Source of the DNA: Avena insularis
Lineage: Eukaryota > Streptophyta > Magnoliopsida > Poales > Poaceae
Assembly: GCA_023614405.1 (NCBI GenBank)
Contig: CM042687.1
Location: 261,249,480 to 261,313,479 of the forward strand
Direction of reading: 5' to 3'
DNA: 64,000 nt
Shown here: in pieces, positions 59,615 to 64,000 of the stretch
How the letters are laid out: every line of letters begins with the position of its first letter
Position numbering within the stretch: position 1 is the stretch's first letter
Notes under the pieces: generated by a model
Databases searched by the model: none
What the model was told of the DNA's origin: nothing
Seen by the model: only the letters and a program-made list of their open reading frames with translations
Made by a program: the position numbers and the translations under genes

Positions 59615-60731
59615 GCGATCAATAAGAACGACGCGGTGGCCATCGTCGCCTCCAAAGCCGTCGGCGAGGAGGCCCCCGTCCCCGTACAGGCCCCCGACGA
59701 GGCATCGAAGGAAGCCGCCGTCCCCTTCTAGACCCCTGTCCATGCTTCCGCCATAGTCGCTGGCGAGGAGGCCCCCGTCCCCATACAGGCCCCCGTGGAG
59801 GCATCTAAGGCAGCCGCCGTCCCCGTCTAGACCCCCATCCCCGCGTCCGCCATAGTCGCCAGCGAGGAGGCCCCACCGGTCTCCGGAAGATCCCGCACGG
59901 CTAGGACCCCTACAAGGAGAACAATTACATCAGGCCATAGAACCCCTTCGATACCAGCTTAGCCGACCCATGGTCGAAGGTAACTAGGGTTTTATCCCCT
60001 TCCTTTTTTCTTCCCCCATTCTCATCGTTGGATGCTAGATGGTGTGTTATTAGGGCTCGGCTATTCGTATTTCAATCGTTGGATGCTAGGTATTTTTACA
60101 GTATCTAATCCTCTTGTGTTAGATCTCGTATTTCGATGAATGCCCCTAGTTGGGATCAGTACTAGCACCAATCTGTAGTTGAGATCAGTATTCGATTTGG
60201 TTAGAGATTTGGGGATTGGGGAATAATCAGGGGATCTCAGTCGGTTAATTTATGCAAGTAATCAATCCAGATAATCAAGGCATCTCAATCATGTCCTTAT
60301 TGCACTCTGATGTTTTTTCCAATAGGTGGATAGCAGCGATGTTTGCAGCGATGATGAGTCCACGGACACCAAGACTCGTCAGGTGTTGAGGAAGCTAAAG
60401 TCCGACCAGTACAACAACTTCTTCGCCGACGACGTCTACAGGTTCCCCTTCTGCAGCAGGGGCCTCGCTACCGACTTCAACTCCCTTGTGAGGCATGCCG
60501 AGGACGTGAAGACCTGTGGCCAGACAAAGAACGTCCACGCCTTCATAGCCAAGCACCAGGCTCTCGGTCTTCTCCTCCGCAACCTACGGAAGGTGGCCAT
60601 CAAGGAGGGTCACATTGCCCCCGATCAAGCCCAAGGCGCCCAAGGTCAAGGGACATGGCAACAAGAAGTGGAGGAAGCACCAGAGAGAGGAGTCGAAGGC
60701 CCTTCTAGCGGAGGCCATGAGGGGCCACTGA
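59615..60731 (+). pseudogene. zf-XS-like protein, two-exon pseudogene
   Basis: Exon 1 (about 59615-59979) reads KNDAVAIVASKAVGEEAPVP and repeats this EEAPVP unit three times. After a shift near 59885 it ends DPYKENNYIRP-stop-NPFDT. Donor AAG/GTAACT is at 59979; acceptor AATAG precedes 60326. Exon 2 continues in phase with VDSSDVCSDDES, then YRFPFCSRGLATDFNSLVRH, like the zinc finger found with XS domains (SGS3/FDM relatives, RNA-directed silencing) but with the first Cys changed to Phe. A shift near 60615 hides a Lys-rich tail ending at TGA 60729. Exon 1 stops are TAGs (59728, 59828 and others), mostly CAG-derived. No initiating ATG was found. Family assignment is by motif only. Confidence 0.6.
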
Positions 60732-61180
60732 TCTTGTGTTGATGCTTTTGCTGTAAAGCAACTTATTTCGTTTTGTTGTCTGTGTTGAACTTGTCTGCTA
60801 CTGCTGCTGAGCAGCCTAATTGTGAAACCTCGTTTACCTACCGTACTATATATCCTATATTAGTTGCTTTATCTACATTTTCTCTGTTTATCTACGTATT
60901 TATGGTGCTGGTTAGATTTGCTGCTCTAGATTTGCTACCAGATTGGGAAAATACGTGGGCCAAAAGGAACCATAAATGAACATAGAAGTTTCTCTAGATT
61001 CGCTACCTTTTTGGGAAAAATTAACACAATGTTAGCGACATAAAGGGCAAAAGGCTCTCTTAAAAAGTCCAATCATAAAAATAACAAAAAAGAAATCTTC
61101 CAATTTAGGCGACAGGACGCACGTAACTACCAAACGCGTCCCACATGGTCTCACGCCACATCCCCTAAAATGCGTTCCCA
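60732..61180. other. Downstream region, no gene recognised
   Basis: Probable 3' flank of the pseudogene. ORF 60773-60979 is hydrophobic (TIYPILVALSTFSLFIYVFM) but stands alone, has no family likeness, and may be chance. Confidence 0.4.
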
Positions 61181-61205
61181 AGCCGGCCCCACGCAGTCCA
61201 ATATG

Positions 61206-61372
61206 GGGGGTCCTACTACGGGACCCGACTGAACATGGTCCCACTTGTCAGCATGTAACGGGGGGTCGTACTTGTTAGCACGTAACGTTGAGGGTCCACT
61301 ACGGGACCCGACTTGAATGCGGCCCCACTTTTCAGCATGTAATGGTAAGGGTCCATTAACGGGACCCGACGG
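61206..61372. repeat. Short GC-rich tandem units
   Basis: GGTCC(N)ACTACGGGACCCGACT followed by CCCACTTNTCAGCATGTAA occurs at about 61206 and 61292, with a partial third at 61347. ACGGGACCCG contains the palindrome CGGGACCCG-like core. Confidence 0.6.
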
Positions 61373-62681
61373 ACAGCGAGTTTCAGACCGATGCGAGAGT
61401 TTCAGACAAGGAGTTGGACAAAATTGAGGAAAAGTTAAGCGGATGGAGAAAAGTGAGTACAACTAATGAATCAGAGGCACGGAAATAGAAATCCCTAATA
61501 TATATTTGAATATCAAATATTTCTATGTCAGAAAGAAATGACAAACAATAATTTTCTAAAATAAATTGGAGGACAAAAAATACTTTTTAGTCACATTCCA
61601 AACAATTCAAACAAATGGATGATTCAAAATATTCTCAAACAAGAACAAGATCCAAAAAAGAATAAAATATAAAACTAAACTTGAAAACACAAAACAAAAA
61701 ATGAAACAAAAAATAAAAAAAGAATTAGAAAGAAACCTGGACGACTAAACCAACCGCATCCCGTATACATAGCACAGAAGATAGCCCAACCCACCTAAGC
61801 CGCGAGTATTCACCGCAATCCATGCCTCCTAGGGTGTTTTATGCAAAATGGTGATAGAACCACCTCTTTCTCCATCGCCATCGTCTCCTACAATGACAAA
61901 CTGACCTTGTGGCTAGAACCGACGAAAAACAAAGTATATAACTAGCCTCGAGCTCCTCTCAAAATCCTACCACCCCAAAACCCTGTTTTTAAACCTCTGT
62001 TGCTCCCTCGAGCTCTTTCTGTTCTGAAACCCTATCAAGAAGCAATATCTGGCTAGCCAGCGGAGTACACCACCCTGGGAAAATGGATTATTACTTGAGC
62101 TCCACCATGTCAAGGGCAACATCCTGGCAAGAGGAGTCGTGTTGGGAGGCCCTGGAGCTTTGGAATCAAAGGGTTCTTCTCCAACTTCGACCATCGGAAT
62201 CAAGATCCTGACCTCAACTTCAGCGATCCTCGCCATCATGGACTACACCATCATACTCATGATGAGATTGCGACCATACCAGTACTTGTAGTTTGTCGAA
62301 GGGTAGATCATAGCTTAGTTTTGTGAAGCGCTGCCAAGGAAAACATCACAGTAGGTGCTCACCGGAGCTTGATTCCATGAACAATTAGTCACCAGCACCG
62401 CTCATTGGATGCGGGGTGATGCTGTGCTTTGAAAGCGACTACCTAGAGTGTCCTGCGAGGTTGTAAATCGTTAATGTCGTCGCTTGCCGATGCGCTTTTC
62501 CCAGCATTGACGTCACTCTGGTGGACCCTACCAGTCAGTTGACCAGTCTGCTTGGTCACATGGGCATGCGACTTGGACCCTGGAACCCATCTATAAGTGA
62601 GTGTGGCTAAGATAGGGTCACTAGAAAATGTTCTACCAAACCCTCAACCACGTGGCATATGAGCTGGCAATGGACCACACC
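61373..62681. other. About 1.3 kb, nothing recognised
   Basis: AT-rich 61480-61740, then mixed sequence. A 90-codon minus-strand ORF (61967-62239) has no recognisable motif. No repeats, terminal repeats or RNA genes were seen. Confidence 0.5.
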
Positions 62682-64000
62682 TTTTTTTGAGGGTTGAACA
62701 GCAGGGAAAATCCCCACTACATTTTTTATAAATATAAAATCAAAGTTACATATTTACAATATTAAAAATCCACCTCTCCGAGAGAATAATAACAAACTAA
62801 CTATCTCAAGTCTAAATGAGAATTTATCCAGGTTTTGAAAACCTGACCATATTTCTTTTTAATCCTAAACTTTACCCATCGAAGCTCTTGGATCAGAATA
62901 GCCTTCCATCCCTCCAATGAAGGTCTTTGATCATTAAATATCATGTTATTACAACAAATCCAGATTCCCCAGGCTGCCAGAATGATAATCTCCATGGCAA
63001 ATGGAATCTTTAACTTCATTTTTATATCTGAGATGGCTTCAAAAAGCGAGAGGTTTATATTTCTTGTTGGACAGATTTCGTCCCAGCAAAGTTTGGAAAA
63101 AGGACAATCTCAGAATAGGTGTGCCAAAGTTTCCTCTGAAGAAAATTCAAGAGTTACACAGTTATAAGAGGGTAAAGAGAACTGCTTTCTCCCCAGCAAA
63201 TTCCTTGTATCCAGCCTATCCAGTAATAGAAGCCAAAATAAAAAATTGTGCTTTTGCTGGCTGGAAGATTCCCAGATCCATGAGAAATGAGGTGAGGTAG
63301 AAATATGCCCTGAGAGAACAGAATAGGCCTTTTTGACAGAAAAGATATCATTTCCCCAAATATAACTTCACTTATCTGCATGACCATGTTGAATTGAATT
63401 TAAGATGTCTTGACATATCTCTTGCAGACTTAAAAATTCAGAGTATGCTTGTTGTGAAAGAGGCAGATGGAAATGATCCTGAATATGCTGGGTCTGAACA
63501 AAATCCTGGACGAAGATACTTGATTTTTTTTGCAAAAGAAAGCAAATGAGGGAATTTGTGTTGTAGACATTCTTCTTGCCACATATCAATCTAGAAAAAG
63601 GTAGAATTACCAGTTCCCACCGAACATCTTGCTATTCCTTTGTATATACCCATCAATTTTAGGTGGGCTTTCCACCAAAATGACCCTTCCATACTTCTTC
63701 CATACTTCTTCTTGGTAACTCCATTTTTGCTGTAGTACATGTTCCAAATAAGATGTACCCAGGGAATATCTTGGTGATTAAAGAACTTGTCCAGGTTTTT
63801 CAACAGGTGAGTAATATTATGAAAATTGAGGTTTAGGACACCTACGCCACCTTGCTTCTTTGTCCTGCAAACTTTATTCCAGGACACTAAGGTCTGTCCT
63901 TTAGCTTGGACATCATCAGTATTTTTCTCCATAAGCAATGTATCATGTTCTTAATCAGTTGGTTTTTAATGGCTACATGCACTTCCAAGCAACTCATATA
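62682..64000 (-). mobile_element. LINE 2: 3' part of an L1-type LINE, cut by window edge
   Basis: Minus strand ends ...CAACCCTCAAAAAAA at 62682, matching LINE 1's ACCCTCTAAAAAA. It aligns with LINE 1 from about 5155 to 6453 along its full visible length. The 5' part lies beyond 64000. Confidence 0.88.
62801..64000 (-). pseudogene. LINE 2 ORF2, C-terminal part
   Basis: Reads on the minus strand from the window edge to a stop at 62801-62803. It covers the region after the RT domain: CLWRKN near 63925 (an intact Trp where LINE 1 has TAG), DIPWVHLIWNMYY, GSFWWKAHLKLMGIYKGIA, then the zf-RVT-like segment and MEIIILAAWGIWICCNN, FRIKKKYGQVFKTWI. The pieces 63938-63591, 63589-63368, 63387-63154 and 63019-62801 lie in different frames or are split by stops, so at least three breaks exist. 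It belongs to the same family as LINE 1; by eye the two are moderately diverged. Confidence 0.85.

Noticed and set aside
61967..62239. 90-codon minus-strand ORF
   Set aside because: No motif, no promoter, no support beyond length.

Overview
The window looks like intergenic DNA from a large grass genome, most likely Triticeae (wheat, barley, Aegilops). The grounds are an Angela/BARE/Maximus-like Copia LTR, Gypsy LTRs starting TGTAACATCCC, a 13-kb CACTA transposon with CCGGGACTAAAG subterminal motifs, and almost no host genes. I recognised these families by eye; no database search was possible. About 57.7 kb of the 64 kb is one nest of transposable elements. The rest is satellite-like repeats, one decayed host-type gene and part of a LINE.

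The nest can be unpicked from termini and target-site duplications (TSDs). Element B (+ strand, a large LTR element without gag or pol) is the host of everything from 13152 to 57675. Into B went (i) element C (+, only its 3' end and 3' LTR visible, to 13151). C was itself split by element A (-, 1019-11174), which carries LINE 1 (2100-6453) and is cut by another LTR (D, 1-1018). (ii) Next came a Copia element (14219-36468, TSD GGATA), whose 3' LTR holds a Gypsy element (21895-35768, TSD GTGGT). (iii) Then a 5.88-kb solo LTR (37069-42948, TSD CATGA). (iv) Last is a CACTA transposon (44222-57179, TSD TGA) inside B's 3' LTR. A, B and C share internal noncoding sequence. A primes from a tRNA-Asp type site and has only one conserved ORF of unknown function in the gag position.

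The element genes are decayed. Copia and Gypsy polyproteins are broken mostly by in-frame stops of CAG/CGA/TGG to TAG/TGA type, as expected for methylated, silenced DNA. The CACTA has two genes, a tnp2-type transposase and a Transposase_24-type protein that seems to have lost a C-terminal Ulp1-like protease core. Both have a matching hairpin-plus-TATA promoter. Between them are three long repeat blocks and a small orphan ORF behind a cluster of E2F-like sites.

Right of the nest (57676-64000) are a 70-bp tandem array, a degenerate 120-bp repeat, a two-exon pseudogene of a zf-XS-like protein with its own TATA box, about 2 kb in which I recognise little, and the 3' part of a second LINE on the minus strand, of the same family as LINE 1.
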